Below, piece by piece: positions 8,645 through 17,380 of a DNA stretch of 46,162 nt. Numbering within the stretch: the stretch's first letter is position 1; each line of letters starts with the position of its first letter. Under the pieces are notes generated by a model. It searched no databases, was not told the DNA's origin, and saw only the letters and a program-made list of their open reading frames with translations. Origin of the DNA: Cytophagales bacterium (GTDB lineage: Bacteria; Bacteroidota; Bacteroidia; Cytophagales; VRUD01); the NCBI GenBank assembly GCA_019456305.1, contig VRUD01000030.1:1-46162 (forward strand). Direction: 5' to 3'. The translations under genes were made by a program, and so were the position numbers.

Positions 8645-9433
8645 ATGAAAAAACTTTTTTTATCAAGCGTATTGGCATTTGCTATGACATTTGCCTTCGC
8701 ACAGGATGATGACTCAAGAAAACCCGTTGCAGGTGACATGGGTTTTGCATTTGGCGTTAATAGCCCATTCGTGACTTCATCAATTTTTACCACTGTAGGT
8801 AATGCCGGAACTGTGGTATTTAAATATGTAGTTGCTGATGGCATTGTGGCAAGGGTAGGTATTATTATATCTAACAGTAATAGTACTATTGAAAATGAGT
8901 TTTTAGATTCTACAGGAATTTCCGGAAATGGTATTTTTAGCATTAACACAACCAAAACTAATTCATGGACCATCAGTGTGGGTGGTGAGTACCATCTTGA
9001 AGGTACCTCCAAGTTAGACCCGTATGCTGCTGCTGATCTGTATTATGGCGGATTGGGTGGATCTACCATTGTTCGACAGGAAGTAAAAGAAGCAACAGGT
9101 GTCTTACAAACAGGAGCTGTAAACGGAGATTTTAAAGAAACTAAAACAACTAAAGTAGGAAAAGGATCTGTTTTGGGTTTACAGGGCGCTGTAGGAGTTA
9201 ATTATTTTATTGCCAAGAACTTTGCAATAGGAGCTGAATTTAATTATGGCCTTGCAAAAACGGTATTTAACAATAAAAAAAGTGAAACAATTATTGAAAC
9301 TAAAGGTAATACATTTCTTTTACCTGGTGAAACAGCTGGTATAAAAACTTTTACAAATTCCAATGCTGTTAATAAATCAGGCGGCTGGGCAACAACCGGA
9401 GGTGGAGTACTTACCGTTAATATTTTCTTTTAA
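8645..9433 (+). CDS. Outer-membrane beta-barrel protein (OmpA/OprF-like porin fold)
   Basis: A 262-residue secreted protein with a clear signal peptide (KKLFLSSVLAFAMTFAFA, cleavage before QDDD). The rest is alternating amphipathic strands separated by charged loops: WTISVGGEYHLEGTSKLDPYAAADLYYG, LGLQGAVGVNYFIAKNFAIGAEFNYGLAKTVF and a final GGGVLTVNIFF ending in an aromatic residue, as in proteins assembled by BamA. It has its own promoter and terminator. Function beyond barrel formation is not visible. Confidence 0.75.
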   Translation: MKKLFLSSVLAFAMTFAFAQDDDSRKPVAGDMGFAFGVNSPFVTSSIFTTVGNAGTVVFKYVVADGIVARVGIIISNSNSTIENEFLDSTGISGNGIFSINTTKTNSWTISVGGEYHLEGTSKLDPYAAADLYYGGLGGSTIVRQEVKEATGVLQTGAVNGDFKETKTTKVGKGSVLGLQGAVGVNYFIAKNFAIGAEFNYGLAKTVFNNKKSETIIETKGNTFLLPGETAGIKTFTNSNAVNKSGGWATTGGGVLTVNIFF

Positions 9434-9446
9434 AAAATAAATTTGT

Positions 9447-9487
9447 AAAAAACGCCTTATCAAATATTTGGTATGGCGTTTTTTTTT
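9447..9487 (+). terminator. Rho-independent terminator after barrel gene
   Basis: AAAAAACGCC and GGCGTTTTTT form the stem around a mostly complementary interior, ending in a run of nine or more T. Confidence 0.85.
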
Positions 9488-9503
9488 AAAAACATTTATT
9501 TTG

Positions 9504-9533
9504 TTTGTATTATTATTTTTATATTTATATTTG
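9504..9533 (+). promoter_or_regulatory. Bacteroidota promoter (TTTG / TAnnTTTG)
   Basis: TTTG at 9504-9507 and TATATTTG at 9526-9533 are separated by 18 bases, a good match to the -33/-7 architecture of Bacteroidota housekeeping sigma factor. The lipoprotein ATG is 32 bases further on. Confidence 0.65.
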
Positions 9534-9565
9534 TAAAAGATATTAAAACCTAAATTTCATTAGTT

Positions 9566-10777
9566 ATGAAAAAGTTCGCAAAAAGTTTCGTGCCACCTGT
9601 ATTTTCAGGTGCATCCTTTGCAACCATGTTGATCTGTATAATGGTTGCTGTTTCGTCATGTAAAAAAGAACCAGACTATGGCAATCCTACACTTTCTGGT
9701 CTTGCTGATAAAGATAGTGTTGATTTAACTACTGTGGCCAGACAAGTGGCAGGTGATGTCAACGAAGGCGCTAATAGTGAAAGCGGGGAAAGTTTGGAAA
9801 ATCTTGTTGATCTGTTAAATACTGCTGATCCATTATTAAGAACTGTAAAGGGCGAAGGATTTAAAGGGATCTTTGAACGAACAAAACTGAAGATCAAAAG
9901 CGCCATACGAAATTTGCCTTTTAGAGATAAATTGGAATCTGCCAAAATTGCAAGCGATACATCCGGCAATTTTTGCTTTGACTGCCATTGGGGCACCTAT
10001 ACCTGGGTCCCTATCGATTCGGGTTATTGGCATTATACTCCTGGGGGTAATACCATTACCATGAAGTTCCCTGCTGATAAGAACAGCCCTGTTAATAATG
10101 CCGTATTGACCATTGGCGCCTATACGGAAATACCCATTACAACGGTGGACGAATTTGGTTTTTCTCAAACTAATTATTATCCCACCAGCCTGGTAGTTGA
10201 TCTGAAAGTTAACAACATTCCTGAAGCTAATCTTAATTATACCGGTACTTTTGATTCTGAAGGTATGCCGCTCTCTATTAAATTAACCATTTATTTCAAA
10301 CCATTTACCCTTTCATTTATATTCTCTAACCAACCTACCACCGTTTCTTTCGATCTGTCCCTTAGTAAAGATGGTGCAGGTGTTATGTACGCTGTTGGCG
10401 GTACAGGAACATTTACAGATGCATCCAAGGATTTTGTAAAAACAATTGAAGGGTACGTACAGCTATATAAGCTAAAACTGGAAACCTCTTCACCTGTTGA
10501 TGTAGAAACGCTTAATGATATTGACCTGAATACTGGCATTACTGCTGCCGATCTTAACAAGTATGTCAATATAGATTTGTTCTATAATACTCTGAAAATT
10601 GGAGAATTATTCTTTATAGATATTATAGATCCTATAATGGGCATAGAGACACAAGTGTACATTAAATTCAATAGTGGCAAGGTGGTGCTCGCAGAGACCT
10701 ATCTTTGTATAGTTGAAGAAACAGTTTGTACTGATTTTGGCGGGCAATGGGATCAGGCCCTTTGCGAGTGCCTGTAA
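9566..10777 (+). CDS. Predicted lipoprotein of unknown function
   Basis: A 403-residue exported protein. The N-terminus has a basic stretch, a hydrophobic segment (ATMLICIMVAVSS) and a lipobox-like AVSSC followed by KKEPDYG, so it is probably lipid-anchored. Mature residues 45-120 are helical and polar; residues 130-380 are predicted beta-rich (TYTWVPIDSGYWHYTPGG, YTEIPITTVDEFGF, LTIYFKPFTLSFIFSN). There are several cysteines at the C-terminus (CIVEETVCTDFGGQWDQALC). I do not recognise a family. It has its own promoter and a strong terminator. Confidence 0.6.
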   Translation: MKKFAKSFVPPVFSGASFATMLICIMVAVSSCKKEPDYGNPTLSGLADKDSVDLTTVARQVAGDVNEGANSESGESLENLVDLLNTADPLLRTVKGEGFKGIFERTKLKIKSAIRNLPFRDKLESAKIASDTSGNFCFDCHWGTYTWVPIDSGYWHYTPGGNTITMKFPADKNSPVNNAVLTIGAYTEIPITTVDEFGFSQTNYYPTSLVVDLKVNNIPEANLNYTGTFDSEGMPLSIKLTIYFKPFTLSFIFSNQPTTVSFDLSLSKDGAGVMYAVGGTGTFTDASKDFVKTIEGYVQLYKLKLETSSPVDVETLNDIDLNTGITAADLNKYVNIDLFYNTLKIGELFFIDIIDPIMGIETQVYIKFNSGKVVLAETYLCIVEETVCTDFGGQWDQALCECL

Positions 10778-10796
10778 AGAATTAATTTACAGAACT

Positions 10797-10831
10797 AAAA
10801 AGCCTTTCCAAAATTGGAAAGGCTTTTTTTA
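10797..10831. terminator. Bidirectional rho-independent terminator
   Basis: AAAAAGCCTTTCC and GGAAAGGCTTTTTTT form a 13-bp stem with a short loop, with T-runs on both strands. It sits between the convergent lipoprotein and DUF2283 genes and can serve both. Confidence 0.9.
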
Positions 10832-11056
10832 TTAAGATACAGGCTTATTTTCCACCATTACCTTGTCAAATGCCTGAATAATAAGCTGCTTTATTTCTGC
10901 ATTTTTAGATGCTGCTAATACTTCAATACCTATAATATTTCCATCAACATCATAGTCTGCTATAATATCATCAGTAATCGCATCAGTATTCTTTATAGCT
11001 AACTCCTTTAGTCGTATGTATAATGCATCTGCCTGTTGGGAATAGTGTATTCTCAT
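10832..11056 (-). CDS. DUF2283 domain protein
   Basis: A 74-residue protein with the DUF2283 pattern: IHYSQQADALYIRLKE, then DDIIADYDVDGNIIGIEVLAASK. Such proteins are often encoded next to DUF4258 and YgiT genes, as here, and may be an accessory or antitoxin component. The role is not established. It is the last gene of a three-gene minus-strand unit, 16 bases after the YgiT-like gene, and it ends at a terminator. Confidence 0.82.
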   Translation of the reverse strand: MRIHYSQQADALYIRLKELAIKNTDAITDDIIADYDVDGNIIGIEVLAASKNAEIKQLIIQAFDKVMVENKPVS

Positions 11057-11072
11057 TTATTACTAATGCTTT

Positions 11073-11318
11073 TTATAATACTACTTGAAAGGATTTGCCA
11101 AGAGGTTGGAAATCAGATGTTTCATGATTTTTGAGTTTCGCTTCAATTTTCTCAAAACTTCTTATTACTTCTGACGAGTATAATCTTTCCCCGCAATGGA
11201 GACAAACACCAGCCTTTACGTTCAGAATAGCAGTGTTGATACCTCCGGATAAAATCTCTTTAACTTCTTTTTTAACTATTTGCCCCTCACATCGAGGGCA
11301 TTTTTTTACGTATTTCAT
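11073..11318 (-). CDS. YgiT/MqsA-type zinc-finger protein (probable antitoxin)
   Basis: An 81-residue protein with two CxxC motifs, CPRCEGQ (residues 8-14) and CLHCGERLY (about 38-46), a zinc finger like the N-terminal domain of the MqsA antitoxin. There is no C-terminal HTH domain, unlike full MqsA. The ATGA overlap with the upstream DUF4258 gene shows translational coupling, as in toxin-antitoxin operons. Confidence 0.82.
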   Translation of the reverse strand: MKYVKKCPRCEGQIVKKEVKEILSGGINTAILNVKAGVCLHCGERLYSSEVIRSFEKIEAKLKNHETSDFQPLGKSFQVVL

Positions 11319-11629
11319 GTCTTTTTTCTTTTCTTAAAATTAATCCAACGATTAGGATTAGGACGATATACTGTGATCAAGATTGCAATCTTGCTTTCAG
11401 GATCATAAGCCCAAACGCTATGAATTGGTTCATCCCCTGAAGATTTACCATAGATTAAACAACTTGGATAGGGCATATCTGTTTGGTAATCCTCTATAAC
11501 TTCACCATTGCTTACTGAAAATAAAATGTCATCCAAAACCAACAAATCATTCCTTGCTTCTTGTTTTGCATGAAAGGTAATATTTAATTGATTTGCCTGT
11601 ATAGCATCAATAATCTCAACTATTTTCAA
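11315..11629 (-). CDS. DUF4258 domain protein (probable RelE-like toxin)
   Basis: A 104-residue protein with the DUF4258 layout: ITFHAKQEARNDLLVLDDI (helix with conserved H and R), GEVIEDY, then PYPSCLIYGKS and HSVWAYDPESKIAILITVYRPNPNRW. The fold is related to small RNase toxins of the RelE/MqsR class, and its YgiT partner supports a toxin role, but activity is inferred. It is first in the unit with the YgiT and DUF2283 genes. Confidence 0.8.
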   Translation of the reverse strand: MKIVEIIDAIQANQLNITFHAKQEARNDLLVLDDILFSVSNGEVIEDYQTDMPYPSCLIYGKSSGDEPIHSVWAYDPESKIAILITVYRPNPNRWINFKKRKKT

Positions 11630-11659
11630 CTTATAAATATTATAAGGCCAAAAAAATTT

Positions 11660-12229
11660 CTACTTCAACGGGTCTGCCGTTACGCTGAAAGTATAATTAA
11701 CGTTAAAAGTAAGCGTATCAAATATGAATCTGTTAGTAAATAATTGGGGATTCATTATAAGTGTATCCTTATTAACATAAGGAATAAAATCACCACCTTT
11801 TGTATCTAAAGTAAGAACATTGCTGTTGGTGTCAGCAGGTGTAACATTTTTACCTGCAAGTAAAATATTGCCAAGTACAGCATCAGCAAGATAGATCTTT
11901 ACAGAGTCTAAAAAAGCAAATGTTCTGCCGGAATTAGTAATCGTCAATTTTAGGGCTTTCAAACTTGCCTTTTTGATGTTCTTAATATCTGCACCATTCT
12001 TTCCAAATTCATCTTTTGCTTTTGTTGGATATGTAACTATTGTATCAACCTTCACTTCAAGGATTGGAGTTGTGAAAGAGGTACTGTCTGAATAATCAAA
12101 GGTCAAAAATTTATCCACAAGATCATCTTTATTGCAGGAATACCACACCATAGCAAAAGAGAAAATAACGAGCGACCCCATCAGATATTTAATATCCAAC
12201 GAAGTAAAAATTTTTCTTAAAGTTTTCAT
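11660..12229 (-). CDS. Predicted lipoprotein of unknown function
   Basis: A 189-residue protein with a hydrophobic N-terminal segment (LMGSLVIFSFAMVWYSC) ending in a cysteine that may be lipidated, followed by NKDDLVDKF. The rest is beta-rich and serine/threonine-rich, like Bacteroidota surface lipoproteins. It is immediately upstream of the DUF4258 gene in the same direction, with a 30-base gap. No family was recognised. Confidence 0.55.
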   Translation of the reverse strand: MKTLRKIFTSLDIKYLMGSLVIFSFAMVWYSCNKDDLVDKFLTFDYSDSTSFTTPILEVKVDTIVTYPTKAKDEFGKNGADIKNIKKASLKALKLTITNSGRTFAFLDSVKIYLADAVLGNILLAGKNVTPADTNSNVLTLDTKGGDFIPYVNKDTLIMNPQLFTNRFIFDTLTFNVNYTFSVTADPLK

Positions 12230-12324
12230 GATTTTGTTGTTTTTGGTTCAAAGATATTTTAATACAGTTGCAAATATAAGACTAATCTGGTATTGCTGCA
12301 AATAAAAGTGATAATAATTAAATT

Positions 12325-13305
12325 TTATAATAATTGTTCATCCTCCAACCATCGACAGGAATCACCGGCCATCTCCTCCAGCGATGAAGTTTTATAGTCC
12401 AATGTCTCAATCGCCTTATCATATTTACATGAAACATTTCCTGTTAACAACTCTAACGTTTCGGGTGTTATCTGAGGCTCTTTTGAAGTAAAAATTGATA
12501 CGAACATATACCAGTTACAGGCAAGTTGCAGAGCCCATTTAGGCGTTACTTTACGGGTTTCTTTTTTTTTCAACAACTTTTCAATCTGGTTGATCACTTC
12601 CTTAAAACTTGCTTCTACGCCTCCCAAAAGGTAATTTTCACCTGTCTTTCCTTTTTCAACAGCGTTAATATGAGCCCTCGCAATGTCTTTTACATGGCAA
12701 AACATCCCGATTCCCGGAGGAATGCCGGGCAAATTATTATAATAAATCGTTTTAATCAGCTTAGCCCAGTTGTGCTTGTCGTAAGGGCCCATAATATGTG
12801 CAGGGTTGATGATCACCGCATCTAATCCTTTTGAAACGGCTTTTTTAACTTCCTGTTCACCAAGATATTTGGTGATAAAGTAATTGATTTTGGATGTTTC
12901 TGCATTGGAAGGTGTATTTTCATCAATCATTTCTCTATGAATACCGAATGCAGCCACTGAAGAGGTGTGTATGAATCGTTTTGCTTTCTTGGCAAGGGCA
13001 CAATTCACCATATTGCGGGTACCTGTCACATTGTCAATATATTGTTGTTTATTCCGTTTAGACCACATATTGGTATTACCGGCAACGTGGAATACTGCAT
13101 CAACCTGGTCAGGCATGGCTGCTATCAATGAATCATGATCGTCAATAGATCCAACTACCTTATTTACGCTAAAACGATTTAAATACTTTAAATCGGAAGT
13201 GGGGCGGTGTAAGGCGTAAACTTCCCAGTCTTCCTTACACAATTCTTCTATCAGGTTGAGGCCTACAAAGCCGGTTGATCCTGTTACAAAAGCTGTTTTT
13301 GGCAT
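12325..13305 (-). CDS. NAD-dependent epimerase/dehydratase (extended SDR)
   Basis: A 326-residue Rossmann-fold enzyme. The glycine motif TAFVTGSTGFVGLNLIEEL is at residues 4-22. The active site is HTSSVAAFG (Ser) and INYFITKYLGEQEV (YxxxK is NYFITK: Y-F-I-T-K). It resembles dihydroflavonol reductase/3-beta-hydroxysteroid dehydrogenase-like proteins that act on alcohol or ketone substrates. The frame opens 12 codons earlier at 13341, but the ATG at 13305 directly precedes the first beta strand (PKTAFVTG), so it is preferred. The substrate is not visible from the sequence. Confidence 0.85.
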   Translation of the reverse strand: MPKTAFVTGSTGFVGLNLIEELCKEDWEVYALHRPTSDLKYLNRFSVNKVVGSIDDHDSLIAAMPDQVDAVFHVAGNTNMWSKRNKQQYIDNVTGTRNMVNCALAKKAKRFIHTSSVAAFGIHREMIDENTPSNAETSKINYFITKYLGEQEVKKAVSKGLDAVIINPAHIMGPYDKHNWAKLIKTIYYNNLPGIPPGIGMFCHVKDIARAHINAVEKGKTGENYLLGGVEASFKEVINQIEKLLKKKETRKVTPKWALQLACNWYMFVSIFTSKEPQITPETLELLTGNVSCKYDKAIETLDYKTSSLEEMAGDSCRWLEDEQLL

Positions 13306-13374
13306 CGTGTTGTTTACAGTGAGGTTTATATGTAGCAACAATTTAATTACGCAATATTGTAATCATAAAATATA

Positions 13375-13590
13375 TTATTTCATTAAGAAACCACTTAAAG
13401 ATTGGAGTTTTATTCCTTTTTTCCTTGCTGTTTTTACTTCGATAATTCCGTCCTTTATAGCTTTAAAAACATCCAACTTGTTTTTTAATTTTTCATAATT
13501 TTCATTCAATTTCTTCCATTCTTTAACTGGAACAAGCACAGAGGTTTTATTGCCCGATTCGTCAATTACATATTTTACATTTTGGTTCAT
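13375..13590 (-). CDS. Small protein resembling a Phd/YefM-type antitoxin (orphan)
   Basis: 71 residues. It starts MNQNVKYVIDESGNKTSVLVPVKEW, a pattern frequent in Bacteroidota antitoxins paired with RelE/ParE-like toxins: a short beta N-terminus then a long charged helix (KKLNENYEKLKNKLDVF). No toxin gene adjoins it: 13341-13375 is non-coding and the upstream gene is the enoyl-CoA hydratase. It may be an orphan remnant or act on a distant toxin. Confidence 0.5.
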   Translation of the reverse strand: MNQNVKYVIDESGNKTSVLVPVKEWKKLNENYEKLKNKLDVFKAIKDGIIEVKTARKKGIKLQSLSGFLMK

Positions 13591-13618
13591 AATAACAAAT
13601 TTACAGATTGCAAAGCTA

Positions 13619-14392
13619 CTATTTTTTCTTCAACTTTTCAATAGCCTTAGCAACAAAATCTGATAAAACAAGCCTGCCGCTAATTTCAGCACGTTCCTCT
13701 AATAAAGTATCCCATTGTTCAGCGCCTTTCCAGAATATGTTTTTCAGCTTTTCCATTGCTTCCGGGCTGCTATTGGCCAGTTTTTCTGCGAGGGTATATA
13801 CAGCTTCGTCTAATTCACCAACGCCTGGAAAAATATTAGCATAAAGCCCTTTTTCTTTTGCCCATTGGGCAGTCTGCCATTCGGCAGCGTTGATGGCAAG
13901 CTGGCTGAATACAGCTGTCCCGATTTTTCGTTCAACAGCAGGGCCAACTACAAAGGGGCCTATCCCAAGCGCCAGCTCACTGAGCTTTACCGATGCTCTA
14001 TCCACAGCCAGAGCATAATCACAGGCAGCTACCAATCCAACGCCACCGCCTACCGCTTTTGCCTGTACACGTGCAATGATAAACTTTTTGCATTTACGCG
14101 CTGCATTGATAACCTTAGCAAAACCCATAAAAAACGCTTTGCCTTTTTCAATATTATCAATTGCGAGCAGTTCATCAAATGACGCCCCGGCACAGAATGC
14201 TTTCTCACCCTCACTATGCAAAACAATTACCTTAGCTTCGGGATCATTGCCAACCGAGGTAATTTCATCAGCGAGTTTTCTAAGTAAACTGCCCGGAAGG
14301 GAATTGCTTTTTGGGTGGGAAAAAGTGATGGCTGCTATTCCGTTTTCTATCGTAGTATCTACTTTGCCTTGTTCCATGATGTTTGTTTCCAT
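13619..14392 (-). CDS. Enoyl-CoA hydratase/isomerase (crotonase family)
   Basis: A 257-residue crotonase-fold enzyme that adds water to, or isomerises, an enoyl-CoA. The oxyanion-hole segments are visible: AFCAGASFDEL (about residues 66-76) and KAVGGGVGLVAACDYA (about 112-127). LSELALGIGPFVVGPAVERKIG is typical of Bacteroidota homologues found with phenylacetate genes. Two starts are possible, METNIMEQG at 14392 or MEQGKVD at 14377. PaaZ lies 0.9 kb upstream in the same direction, suggesting a role in phenylacetyl-CoA degradation, but a HigBA pair separates them. Confidence 0.85.
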   Translation of the reverse strand: METNIMEQGKVDTTIENGIAAITFSHPKSNSLPGSLLRKLADEITSVGNDPEAKVIVLHSEGEKAFCAGASFDELLAIDNIEKGKAFFMGFAKVINAARKCKKFIIARVQAKAVGGGVGLVAACDYALAVDRASVKLSELALGIGPFVVGPAVERKIGTAVFSQLAINAAEWQTAQWAKEKGLYANIFPGVGELDEAVYTLAEKLANSSPEAMEKLKNIFWKGAEQWDTLLEERAEISGRLVLSDFVAKAIEKLKKK

Positions 14393-14428
14393 AGCCTTTC
14401 CTGAACCTCTCCAACGAAAAAGGACCGT

Positions 14429-14893
14429 TTAGTAAACCAATGCTTCTTTATTTACCTTTGATCGATCAAGATTTTCTAAAAGTTGCTTTTTGGCTGAAAA
14501 ATTTAAATCAAATTTAGAATTTTTAGTCATTTTATTAATTAACGATGTAAATGAGATCCCTAAATAATGATTTAGATTATAAACCATTTTCAAAGTAAGC
14601 GGTCTCTTTTTATTCAACACTTCAGAGACACGTGTTTTTCCTCCAAAAATAGGCGCAATGTCCTTTTGTTTAAGGTTCATTTGATCCATTCTAAACTTAA
14701 TGGCTTCAACGGGGTCAGGTGGTGGAATAGGAAAATATTTTTTCTCATAATTTTCTATCAAAATAGCTAATATTTCAAATTCGTCTCCTTCAGGTGTATT
14801 AGGTTCTAATGGATTTGTACTTGAATGTATTAGGTCATAAGCTCTTTTAAGGGCTTTGTCTAATTCTTTGTCATTTTTTATAGGTTTAATCAT
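14429..14893 (-). CDS. higA: HigA-type antitoxin (XRE HTH)
   Basis: A 154-residue antitoxin. Residues 35-60 have the acidic FEILAILIENYEKKYFPIPPPDPVEAIKF region common in HigA proteins of this type, followed by an HTH: MNLKQKDIAPIFGGKTRVSEVLNKKRPLTLKMVYNLNHYLGI. It overlaps higB by 8 bases, so the two are coupled. Such antitoxins bind their own promoter and neutralise the toxin by direct contact. Confidence 0.88.
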   Translation of the reverse strand: MIKPIKNDKELDKALKRAYDLIHSSTNPLEPNTPEGDEFEILAILIENYEKKYFPIPPPDPVEAIKFRMDQMNLKQKDIAPIFGGKTRVSEVLNKKRPLTLKMVYNLNHYLGISFTSLINKMTKNSKFDLNFSAKKQLLENLDRSKVNKEALVY

Positions 14894-15218
14894 GGTTGTA
14901 TTTTTTTATAGGTTTATATGCTATCGTTTTTATATTTATATTATCATATTCCTGATGAGTTCCGAACCAAACGATGTAGATAGTTTTAAATCTATATTCA
15001 ATATCTACAACCAATCGAAAATGATTTCCACTAATATCAAAAACCACTCTTTTATTATCAATAATAGATGCATTACCATATTTTTTTTTCACATCCTGAG
15101 TATTATTCCAATTTTCATTATAAGTATTAATAATCCATGCTTTTAATTCTTTTGCTGCCCTTTTATATTTTGGACTTTGCCAATATTTCTTTAATGTACT
15201 TTCAGCTATAATTCTCAT
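14886..15218 (-). CDS. higB: HigB-type toxin (mRNA interferase)
   Basis: A 110-residue basic protein with the HigB pattern: MRIIAESTLKKYWQ, the AAKELKAWI helix, NHFRLVVDIEYRFKTIYIVWFGTHQEYD and a C-terminal KTIAYKP. HigB cleaves mRNA on the ribosome. It is placed toxin-first with higA directly following, the standard HigBA order. The pair sits between paaZ and the enoyl-CoA hydratase gene, likely inserted into that operon. Confidence 0.88.
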   Translation of the reverse strand: MRIIAESTLKKYWQSPKYKRAAKELKAWIINTYNENWNNTQDVKKKYGNASIIDNKRVVFDISGNHFRLVVDIEYRFKTIYIVWFGTHQEYDNINIKTIAYKPIKKYNHD

Positions 15219-15244
15219 TAATGTATATGAGATAAACGTATGAG

Positions 15245-15285
15245 AAAGAAAAAAGTTACCAATTAGGGTAACTTTCCCTCAGGAT
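15245..15285 (-). terminator. Terminator after paaZ
   Basis: On the minus strand AAAGTTACC and GGTAACTTT (15252-15260, 15267-15275) form a stem followed by a T-rich tract (TTTTTTCTTTC). It suggests paaZ transcription ends before the HigBA pair. Confidence 0.7.
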
Positions 15286-15292
15286 GTTAATT

Positions 15293-17353
15293 CTACTTTC
15301 TTTGAACCAACGTCAAAATAGTCGCCAGCGCCACCGTTTCCCCGGTTTCATCAAGTACCTCTGCCAGCCATTTCACAATGCCTTTTGCCACCTTATCATC
15401 CGGACGTTTTTCCTGGGCTGTTTTTTCTTTGACGGTCAACCTTACACCAATGGTAGCGCCAACGTAAACAGGTTTTGTAAAACGGCACTCATCAATACCA
15501 TAATTGGCTAAAACCGGTCCTTTTTTCGGATCAACGAAAAGGCCGGCAGCGGCAGAAAGGATAAAATAGCCGTGTGCTACCCGTTCTTCAAACATGGTAT
15601 TCTCAAGTGAGGTTACATCCATGTGTGCATAAAAATTATCACCGCTGATGTTGGCAAAATTCACGATATCTGCTTCGGTTACAGTGCGTTTATGCGTGAC
15701 CAATGTTTCGCCAATTTTCAGGTCATCAAAATATTTCCTAAACGGATGGACAATATCTTCTTCCTGCTTAGCGCCTGCTAAGTAGGTGTTTGTTACTTTC
15801 ATAAGCGTGGTAGGGGAACCCTGGATAGCCGTTCTTTGCATAAAATGAAAAACCCCTCTTATACCACCCATCTCTTCCCCGCCCCCGGCTCTTCCGGGCC
15901 CTCCATGAACAAGATGGGGCATGGGAGAACCGTGCCCGGTAGATTCCGAAGCACAGTCTTTATTGACAACTATGATCCTGCCATGATAAGCGGCTGTACC
16001 TAATATAATATCCCTTGCAAAGTTATCATCGGCAGTAAAAACCGATCCGACAAGGCTGCCTTTACCCATTTTAGCTAATTCTGCTGCTTCATCAATATTC
16101 TTATAAGGCATCACCGTGCAAACTGGTCCGAATGCTTCTACATTGTGCGGTTCGGTTTTATTGAATGGGTCATCACAATACAACAGCATGGAAGGCATAA
16201 ATGCACCTAACTTCTTATCTGCACCCATTACTTCAAAATCATCATAACCGCCATGAACCAGTTTACCGGCTTTCAGAAGTTCCGATACACGGTCTTTAAC
16301 TTCATCTACCTGTCCTATACTTGCCAGCGGGCCCATTCTTACACCGTCTACCGAGGGATTGCCCAATATTATTCCTTCAAGTCGTTTTTTTAAAGCTTTT
16401 ATAACATCCTCACACAATTTTTCAGTTATTAGTGTTCGCCTTATTGCTGTACATTTCTGTCCGGCTTTTACGGTCATCTCCCTTGCAACTTCTTTGATAA
16501 ATAGCTTAAATTCCTCCGTATCAGGAGTCGCATCCGGACCCAGGACTGAAAAATTCAGTGAATCAGCTTCCATATTAAACCGTACTGAATTATCAACAAT
16601 TGCGGGATGCTGCTTTAACATTTTCCCTGTTTCAGCAGATCCGGTAAATGTGACCACATCCTGACTACTAACGTGATCCAACAGGTCTCCTACGCTTCCG
16701 CAAATGAGTTGCAAGGCGCCTTCGGGCAATATTTTTGAGTTAACGATCTCCTGTACCATCAGCTCAGTGAGATAGGAAGTGATCGTAGCAGGTTTTACTA
16801 TTGCCGGCACCCCAGCTAAAAAGTTAACGGCAATTTTTTCTAACATTCCCCAGCAAGGGAAATTAAAGGCATTGATATGTATGGCAGTTCCCTCCATAGG
16901 CACACATATATGATGCCCAATAAAAGTTCCGTTTTTAGATAAAGCTTCCAGGTTGCCATCAACATAAAATGGCTCATCAGGAAGTTCGCGCCTGCCCTTG
17001 CTTGCATACACAAACAGGTTGCCGATACCGCCTTCAATATCTACCCAGGAATCGGTCTTGGTAGCGCCCGTAGCTGCTGACAATTCATAAAATATATTCT
17101 TCTTTTCGGTAAGGTATAGCGCCAATGCTTTCAGCATCCTTCCCCTTTCATGAAAGGTCATTTTGCGTAAGGCAGGCCCCCCTACCCTTCTTGCATATTC
17201 CAGCATGGCTTTAAAATCCAGCCCTTTGCTCGTAGCTATAGCAATTTGCTCACCGGTAACAGCATTGAACAGATCCTTTCCGTTTCCTTCACCCTCTATC
17301 CATTTGCCCTGAACGTAGTTTTTTAATTTGATGGTTTTTGTTTTTACTTGCAT
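15293..17353 (-). CDS. paaZ: Phenylacetic acid degradation bifunctional protein PaaZ (oxepin-CoA hydrolase / aldehyde dehydrogenase)
   Basis: PaaZ opens the ring of oxepin-CoA and oxidises the resulting semialdehyde. The 686 residues match the two-domain family. Residues about 1-520 are an aldehyde dehydrogenase domain with GTAIHINAFNFPCWGMLEK, VTFTGSAETGKML and the catalytic cysteine in KAGQKCTAIRR. Residues about 545-680 are a MaoC-like (R)-hydratase domain with DLKIGETLVTHKRTVTEADIVNFANISGDNFYAHMD and FEERVAHGYFILSAAAGLFV. The Bacteroidota-type ordering is intact and no repeat insert was found. It is followed by a terminator and the HigBA pair. Confidence 0.95.
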   Translation of the reverse strand: MQVKTKTIKLKNYVQGKWIEGEGNGKDLFNAVTGEQIAIATSKGLDFKAMLEYARRVGGPALRKMTFHERGRMLKALALYLTEKKNIFYELSAATGATKTDSWVDIEGGIGNLFVYASKGRRELPDEPFYVDGNLEALSKNGTFIGHHICVPMEGTAIHINAFNFPCWGMLEKIAVNFLAGVPAIVKPATITSYLTELMVQEIVNSKILPEGALQLICGSVGDLLDHVSSQDVVTFTGSAETGKMLKQHPAIVDNSVRFNMEADSLNFSVLGPDATPDTEEFKLFIKEVAREMTVKAGQKCTAIRRTLITEKLCEDVIKALKKRLEGIILGNPSVDGVRMGPLASIGQVDEVKDRVSELLKAGKLVHGGYDDFEVMGADKKLGAFMPSMLLYCDDPFNKTEPHNVEAFGPVCTVMPYKNIDEAAELAKMGKGSLVGSVFTADDNFARDIILGTAAYHGRIIVVNKDCASESTGHGSPMPHLVHGGPGRAGGGEEMGGIRGVFHFMQRTAIQGSPTTLMKVTNTYLAGAKQEEDIVHPFRKYFDDLKIGETLVTHKRTVTEADIVNFANISGDNFYAHMDVTSLENTMFEERVAHGYFILSAAAGLFVDPKKGPVLANYGIDECRFTKPVYVGATIGVRLTVKEKTAQEKRPDDKVAKGIVKWLAEVLDETGETVALATILTLVQRK

Positions 17354-17380
17354 GATTGGTTTATTTATTTTAATGACAGG

